Shown here piece after piece: positions 38,285 to 47,791 of a stretch of DNA of 64,000 bases. The stretch is from Bernardetia sp963719525. GTDB lineage: Bacteria > Bacteroidota > Bacteroidia > Cytophagales > Bernardetiaceae. The notes under the pieces were generated by a model, which worked only from the letters and a program-made list of their open reading frames with translations, was not told where the DNA came from and ran no database searches. The stretch covers positions 868,001 to 932,000 of the forward strand of contig CAVRCG010000004.1 in assembly GCA_963719525.1 (NCBI GenBank). The letters run 5' to 3'. The first letter of the stretch is position 1. Each line of letters starts with the position of its first letter. The position numbers were made by a program, and so were the translations under genes.

Positions 38285-38550
38285 TTAGTGATAATTTGAT
38301 TTGTAATTGCAGTTACTTCTAAAATCTAAAATCTAAATTAGTTTCTCTTGTGTGCCTTTGTGTTCCTTAATTTGCCTTAGTGGTAATTTGATTTGTAATT
38401 GCAGTTACTTCTAAAATCTAAAATCTAAATTGGTTTTTCTTGTGTGCCTTTGTGTTCCTTAATTTGCCTTAGTGGTAATTTGTAATTGTAATTTCATTTG
38501 TAATTGAAATTACTTCTAACTTCTAACTTCTAACTTCTGAATTCTAAATT
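38285..38550. repeat. 92-bp tandem repeat plus ACTTCTAACTTCT tract
   Basis: The string TTAGTGRTAATTTGATTTG recurs at 38285 and 38377 and, truncated, at 38469, a period of 92 bp (about 2.5 copies). Each unit contains GTGTGCCTTTGTGTTCCTTA and AAAATCTAAAATCTAAATT. The array ends in ACTTCTAACTTCTAACTTCTG, which resembles 9945-9968. Noncoding, between two 3' ends. Confidence 0.75.
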
Positions 38551-38552
38551 TA

Positions 38553-39005
38553 TTATTGGCAGTTTATACAATCTTCTACTGTTGTTTCGTGAGGATTTTT
38601 GTCTATTTTTCCCCATACAACACGCTCCCAAGCACGTTCGTGAAAATAATAGAGAGCTAATTTAGTAATTACTTCAAAGGCTGCAATTTGAGAAGCTGCA
38701 AAAGGTTTTCCTGTAAAAAAGAAAGCAATCATAAATGTATCTAGTGTTCCAAAAACTCTCCAACTGACACCTTTTATAAAACTTTTTCCGTGAGAAATAA
38801 ATTTATTATTACTTAGCTTAATGCTATTCCAAACTCTCTCGTGCAGAAAATAAAGAATTGTCTTAGTAAAAACCTCTCCCAAACCTATTTTTAGTGCGTT
38901 CTCAAAATGTCCTGTAACAAGCCAAGCTAAAAGAATAGTATCTATGGTAGCAAATATTCGCCAACTAATCCCTTTTATGATGCTTCTATATATCGTTTCT
39001 TTCAA
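38553..39005 (-). CDS. Tandem DUF2061 membrane protein
   Basis: A 150-residue protein made of two copies of the DUF2061 unit: residues about 5-60 (IIKGISWRIFATIDTILLAW, then YFLHERVW) and about 75-130 (FIKGVSWRVFGTLDTFMIAF, then YYFHERAWERV). Each has SWR, TLDT/TIDT and HERxW. Two membrane helices per copy. The frame starts at TTG (39005) with no ATG alternative. Family function is not established; homologues often neighbour sulfate-assimilation genes, but none is near here. Confidence 0.85.
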   Translation of the reverse strand: MKETIYRSIIKGISWRIFATIDTILLAWLVTGHFENALKIGLGEVFTKTILYFLHERVWNSIKLSNNKFISHGKSFIKGVSWRVFGTLDTFMIAFFFTGKPFAASQIAAFEVITKLALYYFHERAWERVVWGKIDKNPHETTVEDCINCQ

Positions 39006-39277
39006 AATCTTTTTTTATTTTAGTAAGAACCTTATTTGATAAACTATCCTCTTAATAAAAATTAATAGTAAAGCTATCACTACATTACTTAACGAACTTT
39101 GAATGAGAGTGTTTCGTTTGCACATTGTTTTATTTATACCAGCTTTGACATTAAAAAAGAACATTCCATAAATTCCCTTAAAAATCATTCAAAATTAATC
39201 TATTTTTAGCTAAACTAATTATTTTTTCGTTAGATTATTTACCTACAAAATTCATCTAGAAATTAAATTAATATACT

Positions 39278-39913
39278 ATGGTTGTTTCAGTTTCTTTAGC
39301 TATTTTAGTTATCACAATTATTATCAGTGTTTTGGGATTTAATAATCCAGAACTACAAGGAAAATTAATACATAATCCTTTTCTAGCAAACAAAAATAAA
39401 GAATATTATCGTCTTCTTACGTCTGGATTTATTCATAACGGTTGGTCGCATTTGGGTTTTAATATGCTTACTTTCTTCTTTTTTGGAGGAGTTGTAGAAC
39501 AGGTTTACATCAAAAATTATGGTTTTGGTTTGGGTTCTGTTATCTTTTTGGGTGTTTATTTGGTTGCCATTATTATTTCCGATTTGCCTTCTTTTTTTAA
39601 GTACAAAGATATGCCTGCGTATAGTTCATTAGGAGCTTCTGGTGGGGTTTCGGCTATCGTTTTTGCTTCTATTTTGTTTCAGCCTACCAATGATTTGTTT
39701 TTATTATTAATTCCGATTCCAATTCCTGCTTTCGTTTTAGGAGCTTTGTATGTCATTTATTCTTATTATCAAAGCAAAAACTCAACGGATAACATCAATC
39801 ATTCGGCTCACTTGTACGGTGCTGTGGCTGGTTTTGTGATTAGTGCGATACTTGTTCCGAGTGCAGTTTCCGATTTCTTTATTCAGCTTTCTAAGTATCG
39901 TTTGCCTTTTTAA
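39278..39913 (+). CDS. Rhomboid-family intramembrane serine protease
   Basis: A 211-residue six-helix membrane protein with the rhomboid catalytic dyad: Ser121 in LGASGGVSA and His178 in HLYGAVAGF. The L1/TM2 motif HNGWSHLGFNM carries the conserved His and Asn of the oxyanion region. It would cleave transmembrane substrates within the bilayer; substrates unknown. Its C-terminal codons (FFIQLSKYRLPF) are duplicated about 1.1 kb downstream at 40988-41038, a sign of a past duplication. Confidence 0.92.
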   Translation: MVVSVSLAILVITIIISVLGFNNPELQGKLIHNPFLANKNKEYYRLLTSGFIHNGWSHLGFNMLTFFFFGGVVEQVYIKNYGFGLGSVIFLGVYLVAIIISDLPSFFKYKDMPAYSSLGASGGVSAIVFASILFQPTNDLFLLLIPIPIPAFVLGALYVIYSYYQSKNSTDNINHSAHLYGAVAGFVISAILVPSAVSDFFIQLSKYRLPF

Positions 39914-39919
39914 TCTATA

Positions 39920-40444
39920 TCAAAAATAGTCTTGATTTGTTGAGTTGGAATAAACTATAAATTGTTCTCTAAACTCTTTCAATTCTTCTTTTTTATAAAC
40001 TCCACGAACGTAATACATAACAGGAATCATGACAGACGAAAATACAGCAGCAGACCCAATTCCCATAAATATTTCTTTCCACTTAATTTGCCAAAAATAA
40101 TGACTACCGTCGTATGCTTGCTGGTAGTTGATAGTTGAGTTTAATAATGTAAATAATAGTGAAAGTAGAAATATAAGTATCAAAAACTTACCAAACTTGT
40201 TAAGTTTTGTGTTGAGAACTATCTTTTTTTGTCCTTCTTTTTCTACTATTTTTCCAACAATAGTTGTATAAAAAACTCCTTGTCTATTGCTACGTTTCCA
40301 AATAGCAAAACCATTGCTATCCACGCTACCTGAATACGCATAATCTTGTTCAATAAGAGTTAGAAAATGATTCCAAATAGTAGCTTTACGCTTATGTTTT
40401 AGGTCGTTTTCTAAGTTGGATAAAGTTTTTCCTAAGTCTGTCAT
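39920..40444 (-). CDS. Hypothetical membrane protein (174 aa, two TM helices)
   Basis: It is convergent with the rhomboid gene, 6 bp between stops. The first 90 residues look soluble and partly beta (YSGSVDSNGFAIWKR, GVFYTTIVGKIVE), then two membrane helices at about 87-105 and 128-146 and a charged C-terminus. The soluble part before a TM pair resembles small bacterial PH-like membrane proteins, but I cannot assign it with confidence. No catalytic motif. Confidence 0.65.
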   Translation of the reverse strand: MTDLGKTLSNLENDLKHKRKATIWNHFLTLIEQDYAYSGSVDSNGFAIWKRSNRQGVFYTTIVGKIVEKEGQKKIVLNTKLNKFGKFLILIFLLSLLFTLLNSTINYQQAYDGSHYFWQIKWKEIFMGIGSAAVFSSVMIPVMYYVRGVYKKEELKEFREQFIVYSNSTNQDYF

Positions 40445-40505
40445 ATTTTGAATATAAGTTTTTTCGTTCTTTGTTAATTACGTTTTATCAACAATAAATG
40501 TTATT

Positions 40506-40793
40506 ATGCTAGATTTTTATGTAATAGAAGAACATCAAACTACACCAAAATCGCCAAAAGGTTTAGCATTTGTGAAAGGTCTGGAATCAGATATAGTTGG
40601 AAGATTAAAGCAGAAAAACATAATTCCAAATCAATACGATTATTATTCAGACTTTAGATGGAGTTTGGAAATTATAGAACGGTTAATTTTGAAGTTAGAT
40701 GAAAATACTACTGATACTGACCAACTTATTCTGTATGATTTACTTTTTAAAGCTACATCGCAAAAGATGGGTTTGATCGCTTTTTGTGATTGA
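40506..40793 (+). CDS. Hypothetical protein (95 aa)
   Basis: Divergent from the 39920 gene, 61 bp between starts. Sequence features: YVIEEHQTTPKSPKGLAFVK at the start and a helical C-terminal half (EIIERLILKLDEN). No signal peptide or membrane segment. Not recognised; the composition is that of a soluble cytoplasmic protein. Confidence 0.55.
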   Translation: MLDFYVIEEHQTTPKSPKGLAFVKGLESDIVGRLKQKNIIPNQYDYYSDFRWSLEIIERLILKLDENTTDTDQLILYDLLFKATSQKMGLIAFCD

Positions 40794-40987
40794 TTAATTA
40801 TTATTTCATCAAATTAAGTGGAAGTCGTTTTATAAATTATTTGGGCATTATTCTTCCTAACTCTACGATTTATTTACACGTAACATTACCTGTATATATT
40901 CATTTCATAACAAAACCCTTCTTTATTAAAAATAAATGTTATTCTGCCAGTTTCATATTCAATAAAGATAGTATTACTCGTTTTCAA

Positions 40988-41038
40988 GCAGTTACTAATT
41001 TCTTTATTCAGCTCTCCAAATATCGTTTGCCGTTTAAA
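40988..41038 (+). pseudogene. Remnant of a rhomboid gene 3' end
   Basis: The DNA and the reading frame reproduce the end of the rhomboid gene: FFIQLSKYRLPF followed by Lys and a stop, against FFIQLSKYRLPF and a stop at 39913. About 50 bp align with roughly 80-85% identity. The surrounding 83-codon frame (40790-41041) shows no other rhomboid sequence, so only the tail survives. It abuts the MITE-like element at 41039. Confidence 0.6.
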
Positions 41039-41174
41039 TAAACGTTATCACGGTTATTTATAGATCTAATAATCAATTAGTTGTAGAAAAGCAAAACAGT
41101 CTTATTTTTCCATAGCGATAGGTTTGCAAGCTATGGAAAAATGAACAGTACTAAATTAACTGTGATAACGTTTA
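41039..41174. mobile_element. MITE-like element, copy 2 (inverted relative to copy 1)
   Basis: A 136-bp element with TIRs TAAACGTTATCACGGTTA and TAACTGTGATAACGTTTA and internal TTTTCCATAG/CTATGGAAAA arms. It aligns end to end with the reverse complement of 2423-2556. It lies exactly at the boundary of the rhomboid tail remnant. Confidence 0.78.
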
Positions 41175-41312
41175 ATAAAAATAAATTAATTTTTCTTCTC
41201 TTTTGTTTAACATAAGAAGCAAAATCTAGTTATAGAATTTACTAAGTTAGATTTTATCTTTTTAGTAAACTCACATTTTTTAAACTCTACTTTTTTATCT
41301 TCTAACTTTATC

Positions 41313-42446
41313 ATGAACGAAAATCTACAATTCACTAAACTCCCCTTTTCCATAAAGACAGCATTTTACATTGTTGCTTTCTTAGTACTTTTCGTTTTTA
41401 CAATCATAGAAGCAAAAGGGCTTTTAATCCCTTTTACCTACTCGGTTTTACTCTCATTTATTTTGTATCCAATGTGCAAATTTTTTGAAGATAAAGGCGT
41501 ACCTCGTGTGTTGAGTATTCTAATTTGTTTTTTAATAGTTGTGACTGGTCTTTTCGGTTTGTTTTACTTTTTTTCTACGCAGGTAGTTAGTATTATAAGT
41601 GAATTTGACGATTTTAGAGGAAAATTATTAGGATTGGTTCATCAAGGAATAGAAAAATATAATCATATCGTTCCAAACTCAAAACTAGACGATGAGAGTT
41701 TGCTCAATCAAGCCAAAAAATGGCTTTCTAGTTCGGGAAGTTCGTTTCTTTCAGGCACACTTAATCAAACGAGTAACTTTTTTTCAGGATTGATACTTGT
41801 TCCGATTTATGTTTTTTTATTACTGCTTTATAGAACTGGAATAAGAAAAGTATTGATGCGTTTTGTACATCATGATTATCGTGTTGCTTTTACGCATTTG
41901 ATGGAAGATATTCAACAAGTAGGACAAAAATATATTGGAGGATTACTTACTATTATTTTTATAATTGGTCTCTTGGATAGTATTGCTCTCTGGATTATTG
42001 GTATTGATTCTCCTTTCTTTTTTGGTTTTTTAGCTGCTTGTTTGGCTGTCATTCCTTATATCGGAACAGGAATTGGTGCGCTTTTACCTGCTTTATACGC
42101 ACTCATGAACTATAGCCCAACAACGGCTTTGTATGTTTTGATTGCTTTTTGGGCAGTTCAATTTTTAGAAGGTAATTTTCTTACTCCAAAAATTATTGGT
42201 GGAGAAGTAAGTCTAAACCCTCTAGCTGCAATTTTGTCCTTAGTAGCTGGTGGATTTGTTTGGGGAGTATCTGGAATGGTATTGTTTATTCCTCTAGCTG
42301 CTATTTTGAAAATAGTTTGTCAGAATTATGAACAATTAGAACCTATTTCTGGACTTATGGGAGATGAAATTACACAAGGAAATGAAATTGTAACAGGAAA
42401 AAAACATGAACCAAAAAAGCCGTTTTGGAAAAAATTATTTAATTAG
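41313..42446 (+). CDS. AI-2E family transporter (PerM/YdiK-like permease)
   Basis: A 377-residue protein with eight or so membrane helices. The N-terminal LLIPFTYSVLLSFILYPMC and DKGVPRVLSILICFL, and the C-terminal IPYIGTGIGALLPAL and FLEGNFLTPKIIGGEVSLNPLAAIL, are hallmarks of the AI-2E transporter (UPF0118) family. Members act in autoinducer-2 export or Na+/H+ transport; specificity here is unknown. A typical Lys-rich cytoplasmic C-terminus (KKPFWKKLF) ends the protein. Confidence 0.9.
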   Translation: MNENLQFTKLPFSIKTAFYIVAFLVLFVFTIIEAKGLLIPFTYSVLLSFILYPMCKFFEDKGVPRVLSILICFLIVVTGLFGLFYFFSTQVVSIISEFDDFRGKLLGLVHQGIEKYNHIVPNSKLDDESLLNQAKKWLSSSGSSFLSGTLNQTSNFFSGLILVPIYVFLLLLYRTGIRKVLMRFVHHDYRVAFTHLMEDIQQVGQKYIGGLLTIIFIIGLLDSIALWIIGIDSPFFFGFLAACLAVIPYIGTGIGALLPALYALMNYSPTTALYVLIAFWAVQFLEGNFLTPKIIGGEVSLNPLAAILSLVAGGFVWGVSGMVLFIPLAAILKIVCQNYEQLEPISGLMGDEITQGNEIVTGKKHEPKKPFWKKLFN

Positions 42447-42628
42447 AAGTTGATAGAGTATTCGAATCGCTTTTTGTTTATTTTACCTTCCCTGAGAACT
42501 CTGTTGTTTTCAAAGACGAGTAAAATAAATGGTTGTTGGAGCGATCTTGTGGAGAAGATAAAAAATCTTTGGTAAGAAATCAACAATGGATAGTTTTTGT
42601 CATTAGAATACCCTTAAGACACAAAACC

Positions 42629-45600
42629 TTACTCCACTTTCACTCCCACTACTAGAATATCATCGGTTTGTTTCAAATTTCCTCTCCACATCTCTAAAGC
42701 TGTTTGTAGTTTCTCTTCTTGTTCAGTACACGACAAATAGTGATATTCTAACAAAAATTCTCTAAAACGACGACTCATAAACTTACGATTTTCCTCTCCT
42801 CCAAACTGGTCTGGAAAACCGTCTGTATAAAGGTAAAACAAATCTCCTTTTTGATACTTCAAACAATGCGTTTTGAAGTTTTTTTCCTGCACTCGGTTTG
42901 TACCCATATTCCCAATAGGGTAACGAGTAGCCTTTATTTGATGAATTTCGTTGTCTCTAATAAAACACAAATCTAGTTTTGCAGCAGCATAATTAAGTAC
43001 TTTATTAGATTTATTTACACTAAAAATTCCGATGTCCATTCCATCTTTTCTTTTGGAGTCGTTTGAAAACGTTTCTTCTAACTTTTTATCCAAAACCGTC
43101 AGGATTTCGGCAGGGTCTTCAATATGACTTTCTCTAACAATCTGGTTCAGAATAGAATTTGTCATCACAGTCATAAATGCACCAGGAACACCGTGTCCCG
43201 TACAATCAATGGCAGCAAAAGTAAGAACACCTGTTTCTTTATTTTCATAAAACCAGTAAAAATCACCACTCACTACATCACGAGGACGATAGAAAACAAA
43301 GGCATCTTCAAAATAAGATTTTATCTTTTCTGGTTTTTTCAAAATGGCTTGCTGAATTCTAAAGGCGTACTGAATACTGTCCGAAAGATGTCCAACGGTA
43401 TCTTGTAAGGCTTCTTTTTGAAGATGAACTTCTCTATATGCTCTTGCTTTGAGAAATGAAGAAACGGCATGTTCGGTAAAACGCTGCAACTGACGAGATT
43501 CTGTCAAAGAAAAAGAACGCTCCTTCTCAAAATCAAAAACTAAAATAGCTTCTGGAAAATTACCTATCAAAATCGGAATGACAAGCGAAAAACGAGGTGT
43601 GTAAGGTGTAAGTAAATATTCTCTCTCTGTTGGATATACTTTATAAAAATAACGAGCCAACGGAACGCCCCATTTTAGGTAATTAATTACTTTATCAAAA
43701 GAAAGTTTTTCGGGCAAACGGTGCGTGTAACCATGTGGAACAGCAAGATGAAAATAATCTTCTTGGTAATATAAAAAGTAGGCTTTATTTGTACCTTTTA
43801 CAAGTGTAAGAGCTTGTTTTAAAAGTGTATTCAAAACATTCTCGAAGGTAACTTGCTGATTTACACTTGCTACAATTCTATCAATTACGGCTAATTCGGA
43901 TGCTTGATTTTGAGTTTCAGTAGTCTGGATTAATAAGGCTTCTGTACGGCTTTCTACCAATTCCTCTAATTTTTTACGTTGGTTTTCAATAATTCCTGCT
44001 CGCCATTGATAAACAAAATATATTATCATAATAATAAGAAAACCCAAAGCCAACCAGAACCAAATAATCTGAACCAATTTAGGTTTTATTCTAAACGAAA
44101 AACTTGTTCCTTCTTCATTCCAAACGCCATCACTATTAGCAGCCTTCACTTTAAAAATGTACTTATTAGGAGGTAAATCTCCATAAAAAACAGTTCTTTT
44201 GTTTGTAAATCGCCATTCTTTGTCATATCCTTCTAACTTGTATTTATACATTACTTTTTTAGGAGAAACAAATGTAAGCGCATCAAAGTGAATTTTTAAA
44301 GTATTAAATTCAGAAGGAAAAACTACTCTTCCTTTTTTGTCCGTTTCTTTCAAAACCCAATTATTTCCATTACTATCAAAAACTCCCTCTACAATTACGT
44401 TTGGCTTTGGTAAAAGGCTATGTAAGACAGTATAATTAAAGGAAGAAAAACCTTGCGCTGTAGGAATCCAAATATGCCCATTTTTGTCAGTTGTAATAGC
44501 AGGATAAGAAAGAGAAGCACAATCACTACTGCGAAGACCATCGTTTTCGTCGTAAGAAGTAATTTTCAAACTATCCGTTTTTTGTGCAATCCACTCTCTA
44601 AAATTATCATTTGAAACAGTCCAAACGCCATCATTACTCGTAAACCACCACGTCGAACTTACCTTTAAAATAGAATGAATGGCATCACTAGACCAATGGC
44701 TCGTTGATTTTGGAGTAATTATTTTTCCATTGTCATAGGTAGAAATCCCATTTTTAGTTCCTATGTAAATGGTATTGTCCAAAGGGTCTTGATACAAACT
44801 CAAAACCAAATTATCTGCCAGTCCATCTTGTGTAGTAAACGAAAAAAACGAAGGAGGATTTACATTTTTATTCTCTTGATACGGATTTTCTATTAACAAA
44901 ATACCATTGTCTTTTGTCCCTAAAAATAGCTGTCCTTGCTGGGTTTCCAAAACGCACGTCAAATTATTAGATGCCAAACCGTTTGAAGTCGTATAATTTG
45001 TAAATCTGTTTGTCCTTATATTTGCTTCACTCTCTTCAAAAATACTTAGTCCTTCTGTTGTGGCAATCAAAAGCGTTTTAGGGTTTTTCTTACTTACTCT
45101 AATTGCTCGTACAAAATTACCTACCAATCCACTTTTTGTGTCAAAAGCAGTAATTTGTTTGTTTCCAGAATTGTATTTTGCTATTCCTCCTCCATACATT
45201 CCTATCCAAAAAGTAGGTTTTTTTAGTTCATTTTCTGTAGCTGTAATACTTCTAACATGGTTGTGAGGCAATCCATTTTTGATGGTTAGATAAGAAAAAG
45301 AATTATCTTGGTTTAATATAGAAATTCCATCACTTTGTGTTCCTATCCAAACTTGACTTTTATCGTCTGTATTAGCAGAGTAGGTAAAAACACAGTTTGT
45401 AAGATTATCTGAAAGCCCTTCTAAGGTAGAATAAGGCGTAAATTTGCTATCATTCAATCTCAAAAGTCCTCCTCTATTCATTCCGACCCATAAACTGCCT
45501 TCTTTATCTTCGAAAAGTGCCGTAATACTATTGCTTGCCAGTCCTTCTTTTGTCGTTAAGGCTTCAAATTTTTCTAATGTTGGAGTGTAGCGTAAGAGTC

Positions 45601-46600
45601 CTCTACTGTTTGTACCAATCCAAAGCGAGCCTAATTTATCTATCAGTAAAGCATTAATAGTAGCATCTTTGACAACTTCGTTTTTATTGAAATATGTATT
45701 TGTAATCATTGGATCACTACTCCTATTAGCAGTTGAGTTTTCAGAAAAATCATTGAAGCTCTTTAGTTCATTTGTTTCTTTATTCCAATAAAAAAGACCA
45801 TTTGCAGTTCCTATATAAAGGTTGTTTGTATCGTCTACTTCCAAAACTAATATTTGCAAGTCTGGCAGAGGAAGAGAAACGGAAGTAATTTTGCCAAAAT
45901 CCAAATCAAATTTTGCCAGTCCTTCATCTGTTCCAATCCAAAGTATATTTTGTCCGTTTTTGGTATCTTTCAATAGCGTATTTATCTTTATACTTAAGAG
46001 TCCGTCTTGTTGAGTATAGTTTCTAAATACATTTCTACGATAACGGCTAAGTCCTTTTGGCGTTCCTATCCAAACACTTTCTTCCCATTCTTCCAAGCAC
46101 AAAATAGTATTATTGATTAAATCTTTTTGTGTATCAAAATTCTTGAATGCAGAAAAATTATAGTTAGAAATGCCTTCTCCATTTGTTCCAATCCATAAGC
46201 CTTCATTTTGTGTCTTTTGAACCACAGAAACAAAATTATCAGGAATTCCAGTATTAGCATTATTTTTTGAATCAGTAGGTGCCGAAAAAACAATAAAATC
46301 TTCACCATCAAATTTTACAAGTCCGTTATGCGTTCCTATCCATAAATATCCGTTATCAGATTGCGTAATTGAAGTGATACTATTCTGTGGAAGACCATCT
46401 CTTTTTTGCCATGTACTTTGACTATATTGAGTAATTTTTTTAGAAGAGGAAAGAAAAGACTGAGCGTAAGAAGGAATAGCAGAACTAAATAAAAAATTGA
46501 ATAAGAAAGCAAAAAATAATAAAATCCACAAACAAAAATCCTTTACAAGTAGTAAATTAGAAGAAAAATGGACTAGATTTTTATTGTATATAAAAAACAC
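42629..46600 (-). CDS. Two-component-regulator-propeller sensor with GAF-like and SpoIIE (PP2C) output
   Basis: A 1,323-residue one-piece sensor. The N-terminal signal segment (ending YAQS) starts at GTG 46600, though a TTG about 20 codons later would give a neater signal peptide. About 14 reg_prop repeats (YLWIGTHNGLVKFD, SLWIGTNSRGLLRY, SLWVGMNRGGLLRL) form two periplasmic beta-propellers; then a Y_Y_Y domain (YKYKLEGYDKEWRF), one membrane helix at about 835-860, a coiled coil, a GAF-like domain, and a SpoIIE/PP2C phosphatase (VVSGDFYWFY, AAIDCTGHGVPGAFM, GMDIGI). Output is thus Ser/Thr phosphatase, not histidine kinase, suggesting control of an anti-sigma or partner-switch pathway. No partner genes are adjacent. 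Confidence 0.88.
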   Translation of the reverse strand: MFFIYNKNLVHFSSNLLLVKDFCLWILLFFAFLFNFLFSSAIPSYAQSFLSSSKKITQYSQSTWQKRDGLPQNSITSITQSDNGYLWIGTHNGLVKFDGEDFIVFSAPTDSKNNANTGIPDNFVSVVQKTQNEGLWIGTNGEGISNYNFSAFKNFDTQKDLINNTILCLEEWEESVWIGTPKGLSRYRRNVFRNYTQQDGLLSIKINTLLKDTKNGQNILWIGTDEGLAKFDLDFGKITSVSLPLPDLQILVLEVDDTNNLYIGTANGLFYWNKETNELKSFNDFSENSTANRSSDPMITNTYFNKNEVVKDATINALLIDKLGSLWIGTNSRGLLRYTPTLEKFEALTTKEGLASNSITALFEDKEGSLWVGMNRGGLLRLNDSKFTPYSTLEGLSDNLTNCVFTYSANTDDKSQVWIGTQSDGISILNQDNSFSYLTIKNGLPHNHVRSITATENELKKPTFWIGMYGGGIAKYNSGNKQITAFDTKSGLVGNFVRAIRVSKKNPKTLLIATTEGLSIFEESEANIRTNRFTNYTTSNGLASNNLTCVLETQQGQLFLGTKDNGILLIENPYQENKNVNPPSFFSFTTQDGLADNLVLSLYQDPLDNTIYIGTKNGISTYDNGKIITPKSTSHWSSDAIHSILKVSSTWWFTSNDGVWTVSNDNFREWIAQKTDSLKITSYDENDGLRSSDCASLSYPAITTDKNGHIWIPTAQGFSSFNYTVLHSLLPKPNVIVEGVFDSNGNNWVLKETDKKGRVVFPSEFNTLKIHFDALTFVSPKKVMYKYKLEGYDKEWRFTNKRTVFYGDLPPNKYIFKVKAANSDGVWNEEGTSFSFRIKPKLVQIIWFWLALGFLIIMIIYFVYQWRAGIIENQRKKLEELVESRTEALLIQTTETQNQASELAVIDRIVASVNQQVTFENVLNTLLKQALTLVKGTNKAYFLYYQEDYFHLAVPHGYTHRLPEKLSFDKVINYLKWGVPLARYFYKVYPTEREYLLTPYTPRFSLVIPILIGNFPEAILVFDFEKERSFSLTESRQLQRFTEHAVSSFLKARAYREVHLQKEALQDTVGHLSDSIQYAFRIQQAILKKPEKIKSYFEDAFVFYRPRDVVSGDFYWFYENKETGVLTFAAIDCTGHGVPGAFMTVMTNSILNQIVRESHIEDPAEILTVLDKKLEETFSNDSKRKDGMDIGIFSVNKSNKVLNYAAAKLDLCFIRDNEIHQIKATRYPIGNMGTNRVQEKNFKTHCLKYQKGDLFYLYTDGFPDQFGGEENRKFMSRRFREFLLEYHYLSCTEQEEKLQTALEMWRGNLKQTDDILVVGVKVE

Positions 46601-46860
46601 TTTTACGAGAATGGATATAGAAATAAATTATTTATTTTGAGGTAATTCTATTTGATAACATTCTTTCATTCTCATCTAATAGATCAAAATCCTGTTTGAT
46701 TAAAAGATAAGGACACATTTGTATCTTTAATAGATTACTAATGTAGTGAATTATTTGTTAAAAGAATAAGAATAATTTGTATCTACTAGTTGTTTATCAA
46801 ATCTCACTTACAATTAATTACAATCAACTAATAAATCAAGATTAAATTCTATTTTTTACT

Positions 46861-46868
46861 TAATTTTG
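46861..46868 (+). promoter_or_regulatory. Putative -7 box for menG-porT
   Basis: TAATTTTG, a match to TAnnTTTG, 68 bp before the menG ATG. No strong -33 element. Confidence 0.4.
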
Positions 46869-46936
46869 CAATCTCCTCTTAATAAATATAACAAAGAGAG
46901 TTTGGAAATGCAACTCACAAATATAACACAAAGATT

Positions 46937-47662
46937 ATGACAGTTATTCCTTATAAAGACCAAACGGCTTCTAAAAAAGACCAAGTAGCTCAAATGTTCA
47001 ATAACATATCGAATAATTACGATTTGCTCAACCGAATATTAAGTGGTGGAATAGATATTATCTGGAGAAAAAAGGCCATTTCTTATCTAAAATCCGAACG
47101 CCCAGAATTAATGCTTGACGTAGCGACAGGAACAGGTGATTTTGCTATTGAAGCCTATAAAAAGTTGAAACCTAAGAAAATAATTGGCGTAGATATTTCG
47201 ACAGGAATGCTTTCTTATGGAAGAGAAAAAATAGAAAAACTAGGACTTCAAGATAGTATTGATTTGAAAATTGGAGACTCCGAAAAATTACCTTTTCCTG
47301 ATGATACATTTGATGCCGTTACGGTTTCTTTTGGAGTGAGAAACTTTGAAAATTTGGAACAAGGATTAAGAGATATTTACCGAGTTTTGAAAAAAGGTGG
47401 TTCACTTGTTGTATTAGAATTTTCTCAACCACAAGCATTTCCTGTAAAACAATTTTATTCATTTTATTCATCACAGGTACTCCCAAGAGTGGGAAAAACG
47501 ATTTCGAAAGATACATCAGCCTATACATATCTGCCCGAATCTGTTGCTGCATTTCCGTATGGAAAAGATTTTCTTCAAATTATGCAGAAAGTAGGTTTTG
47601 TCTTTACACGAGATGAAACGCTTACTTTTGGAATAAGTTCAATTTATTACGGAAAGAAATAA
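46937..47662 (+). CDS. menG: Demethylmenaquinone methyltransferase (MenG/UbiE)
   Basis: A 241-residue class I SAM methyltransferase. Motif I is LDVATGTGDFA, post-I GVDISTGML, and the UbiE signatures YDLLNRILSGGIDIIWRKKA and VSFGVRNFENLEQGLRDIYR are present. It methylates demethylmenaquinone in the last step of menaquinone synthesis, the quinone used by Bacteroidota. porT follows 129 bp downstream on the same strand, a neighbourhood I recall as conserved in Bacteroidota. Confidence 0.95.
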   Translation: MTVIPYKDQTASKKDQVAQMFNNISNNYDLLNRILSGGIDIIWRKKAISYLKSERPELMLDVATGTGDFAIEAYKKLKPKKIIGVDISTGMLSYGREKIEKLGLQDSIDLKIGDSEKLPFPDDTFDAVTVSFGVRNFENLEQGLRDIYRVLKKGGSLVVLEFSQPQAFPVKQFYSFYSSQVLPRVGKTISKDTSAYTYLPESVAAFPYGKDFLQIMQKVGFVFTRDETLTFGISSIYYGKK

Positions 47663-47791
47663 TTTGTTTAAAAAATCGTTGGTAAGTATACTAATTTTTC
47701 CCTAGAAAAGAGGAAAAAATTTTTGTGTAACATAAAATAAAACTGTACTAATCTTGCCGATGCTTTTATCCGATGACAAAAAATATAATAT

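Noticed and set aside
38285..38530. CRISPR array candidate
   Set aside because: Units are 92 bp, repeat and spacer cannot be separated, there are only about 2.5 copies, and no cas genes are present.
2423..41174. Composite transposon bounded by the two inverted MITE-like copies
   Set aside because: The copies are 38.5 kb apart with housekeeping genes between and no transposase; independent insertions are simpler.
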